From positions 9,136 to 30,324 of the forward strand of contig WKLE02002363.1 of the NCBI GenBank assembly GCA_014885115.2: 21,189 nt of DNA, given 5' to 3'. The notes under the pieces are model-generated. The model was not told the DNA's origin, did not search any database, and saw only the letters and a program-made list of their open reading frames with translations. Below, one piece after another: positions 18,620 through 21,189 of the stretch. The translations under genes were made by a program, and so were the position numbers. How positions within the stretch are numbered: position 1 is the stretch's first letter; each line of letters starts with the position of its first letter. Origin of the DNA: Asterionellopsis glacialis (lineage: Eukaryota; Bacillariophyta; Plagiogrammaphyceae; Rhaphoneidales; Asterionellopsidaceae).

Positions 18620-20729
18620 AACACCCAAGAAATTGTTAGTCTTTGATGGTAGAAAGATACCATGTGCAAGCAATCTTGCTGCCTGCATATCCTCTGCAAT
18701 TATATTTTCATTTCCTGCTACTATTGAGTGCACCTCAATCAGAGATCAGATCAGATCTAATCCTCTACTAACACACGATGGAGGAGGTACCTATGTAGAA
18801 ACTTGATCACATTAAGGGATTTTGGAAATAATTTTGTTGGGTGGGTCCCTAGGTAAAAAACATGATAATGATGTCATTTTACTCTCCCCAACATATGGAC
18901 AATGAACTCCCATTTTAGGAAATACAGTTGCTTATTGGTGTGACCAGACTGCATCTTAGCATGCACAGTACAAACCTTCTCCTAGCCTCAGTGTTGCAGT
19001 AGAATCTGCCAGAAAGATCCCACAAAATGACTATAAACCTCAGTGCACTTTATCTCTTGTCTTAACAGCAACAAGAATATAATCTTGCAGCAGTAGCAAC
19101 CATTGACAAAGATTACTCCACTTGAAGCAAGAAGAATGCATCAATGATGCAGGTATCAAATACACCCCCCTCCCCATTTTATCTAAATTTCTCCTTTCTA
19201 CTGATCCACCTGTGAAGGCAGATGGGGGTGAAAATCATATTTTGTAGCCAAAAACCTAATTGTTAGTAGTTCTTTTTTTGGCATACTTTGTATTAGGAAT
19301 GAAACCTGTTTTTGTCCAATGCTCACAGTGGAGGGGAGCTCTGACCAGAGTGAGAATAGTTGCATGAAAAATAGTCTGGAAAAGTAAAACAATGCTGCAG
19401 ACCTGCAACACATGTTTTGTGAGAAAAAAATGTCTTGAACAGTATTATTTGCACAAAATTTTGTGCATGCTGAAGAAGGATCATACCAATAAAGCTGGCT
19501 ATCTTCCATAATGCTCTTTGGAATTGGCATCATCTAAGGCAGTTCAGCATCAGGATGTAGGGGCAGGAATGTCATCATCTGCCATTTGTTAAATTTTTTC
19601 TTATACCTTCTCTTATCAATAGTTGCTGATTTTTGGCTTCAACTTGCAAATTAATGAGCTTTCTTGCTGTCTTTTTTATCTCTTTCTTCCCAAGTACCAA
19701 CAAATACCAACAACCACATTTTGTGCAGCAGTACTGTCACTACCACCATGACCATCCAGTTGTTGTCTGCTGCCCAATGGCATGGTACCATGGTCTGCCA
19801 AACCAGTCAATGGTATAGTTGTTGCTGATTGACAAGTGAGTGTGCTTCTTTTTTGCTAATTGGTAACATGTGGTGTTAGACAGTGGCTTAATAAGGGGGT
19901 ATCGTATTTTCTGATTTTTGTGTGTGTTTTGACAATGGGATCATTGTTACAGATTCTTTTGTATCTTTTTACTTTTGATACTGCCTGCCTGAATCCTTGC
20001 TCTTGGTATAGTCCTCATTTTACACAGACTACAGTGGTGGTGCATTTCTTGGAATGGTTTTCTTTTTATCAGTTGGAATAGGTGCTTGCACGAGGATCTC
20101 AAAATGAACATTTTCTGTCTCAAAGTACTAGGTCATAACCAAGACTTTGAAAAAGAAACAACAAAGAAGGATTTTGGAAGCAACTCTGTAGAGGCAGTCT
20201 ATAATCAACATTAGGAAACTGGCAACAAGTAAAACTTCAAATGGTACAATAACCACAAGAAGAAGAAGTTGATTATTATTTTGTTGGTTTTGTAACAAAA
20301 TTGCAAGAATTTTACAGTTTGATCTCCCCTTGATATTGTGCTGATACACCCTTGAGCTGCATTAAACAAGGCAGCAGATATTGACATTGACTCCATTTGC
20401 TGGTTTGTGTATTATTTGATCATTATGGTCCTCTTGAAAAAACTCACTCCTTGGTTGTCAGAGTATTTTTACTTGATTTCAATTTTTTAGAAACAAATAA
20501 ATGAACCAAAAAATAGTAAGGTAACAATCAATCACTGCAAAAATCAATTGGAATAAATACATATTGCAAACTATTACAGTTTGTAGTGATGGTGTTTAAT
20601 TATCTATGGTATCTAATTACAATGAAGGTTATGATCATATTGCTCCCAGTGATCATGAAAAATCACAACTCTACAGGTGGGGGATCCCTTCCAAGTTTTA
20701 TGGCATGCACTCAAGCATTCCTTTCTTGA

Positions 20730-21189
20730 CGCACTGGGGAATTTCTTTCTGTAATCTGCATAGCACAAACGACACTGCTGTTGTGAGTTTTTGCTGTTTG
20801 ACCTATCAAGTGGACATTCAACGTAAGAGAAGCTTGTCATGGTGGGACAGATCGAGCTCGCCGAAATTTCTCGAAACTGCCGATCCTAGAAAAAAAATTC
20901 GGAAAAACCCGTTTTGGGAAGAAACGGTACCCTCCATCGACTGTCTGTCGTACGCTACAAACACAATGCAATTTTTCTCTCGTAGAACCCTACCTATTGA
21001 GTAGAACCAATTCCAACGTATGTCCCAAACAATTCCTTTCACAATAAAGTTGGTACCGGTACAGAGGTTAAATACACGAGTAAATAGGATAGACTGTATC
21101 CGTCTCTTGGTAGGGGGAACGTTCCCAGAGGCGCTAAATCTAGCCAATGGGAACACTCGGAACACTAAGTCTACTTATAGGCGTTGATG
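20730..21189. other. Right border of the CpG-free block; no gene supported
   Basis: Normal CpG density returns from 20730 and is high by 20855. Opposed frames of 132 codons (20606-21004, plus) and 115 codons (20818-21165, minus) overlap here; neither shows a domain, and the plus frame straddles the CpG border, so I call neither. The last bases may be the promoter side of a gene beyond the window. Confidence 0.4.

Larger units (their letters stand above)
11167..20729. other. CpG-free, AT-rich, gene-less block (probable methylated remains of mobile DNA)
   Basis: I count only 10 CpG dinucleotides in about 9.56 kb (13540, 13666, 14241, 15309, 15322, 15419, 18280, 18776, 19903, 20091), with none at all from 11167 to 13539 or from 15421 to 18279. 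GpC remains frequent, so low GC content alone does not explain it. Every frame is interrupted by stops; the longest frames (about 100 codons at 14385-14684 and 15445-15747) have no domain I recognise. Near-total CpG loss is what long-term cytosine methylation followed by deamination produces, and silenced transposons are the usual target. Recognisable remains are annotated separately. Apart from those I see nothing functional in it: no tRNA, rRNA or intact transposon. Confidence 0.75.

Noticed and set aside
11167..20729. Integrated virus, organelle DNA or bacterial contamination as the source of the block
   Set aside because: No viral, organellar or bacterial gene is recognisable, stops fill all frames and both borders look continuous; read-depth data would be needed to exclude it fully.
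20606..21165. Opposed frames of 132 (plus) and 115 (minus) codons
   Set aside because: They overlap each other, have no domain, and the plus frame spans the border between CpG-free and normal DNA.
1..21189. CRISPR arrays, rRNA or operons
   Set aside because: No regularly spaced repeats or rRNA-like sequence were seen, and the spliced genes with separate promoters are eukaryotic.

Overview
The window reads as nuclear DNA of a photosynthetic stramenopile, most likely a diatom. Two clues point there. First, a nuclear psbU-like gene (photosystem II extrinsic protein) carries a signal peptide ending in a diatom-type A|FAP motif, followed by a transit region and a twin-arginine lumen signal. Second, four genes appear to contain short GT-AG spliceosomal introns (about 105-235 nt) with clean junctions, or, for one gene, unsure ones. 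Assignment to a genus is not possible from the sequence alone.

Positions 1-11,000 are a compact, gene-dense region with ordinary CpG content. In order: a VTC-type polyphosphate polymerase domain gene (minus, running off the left edge); divergent from it psbU (plus, 2 exons); a V-ATPase proteolipid subunit c gene (plus, 2 exons) with an unusual insertion; convergent to it a flavin-containing monooxygenase-like gene (minus, 2 exons); an F-box protein gene (minus, 2 exons); divergent from that a Sir2-family deacetylase gene (plus); convergent to it an unrecognised gene (minus) with an in-frame TAG just upstream of its clear part; and an unrecognised 81-codon gene (minus). The genes are separately transcribed, not an operon. 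The only functional link I would argue for is VTC plus V-ATPase c, since vacuolar polyphosphate synthesis depends on the V-ATPase proton gradient in characterised systems; their closeness may be chance.

Positions about 11,170-20,725 are completely different: AT-rich, with no intact gene, stops in all frames, and an almost total absence of CpG. I count 10 CpG dinucleotides in about 9.56 kb, while GpC remains common. It looks like an old, probably methylated graveyard of mobile DNA. Recognisable remains are a short DDE-transposase-like motif near 12,000, a diverged 124-bp tandem duplication at 18,185-18,427 (with a CG-to-CA difference between copies), a small MITE-like inverted-repeat block near 16,900-17,100, and a (CT)20 microsatellite. 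After about 20,729 normal CpG density returns, with no gene I can support before the right edge. The CpG-free block is the most striking feature of the window.
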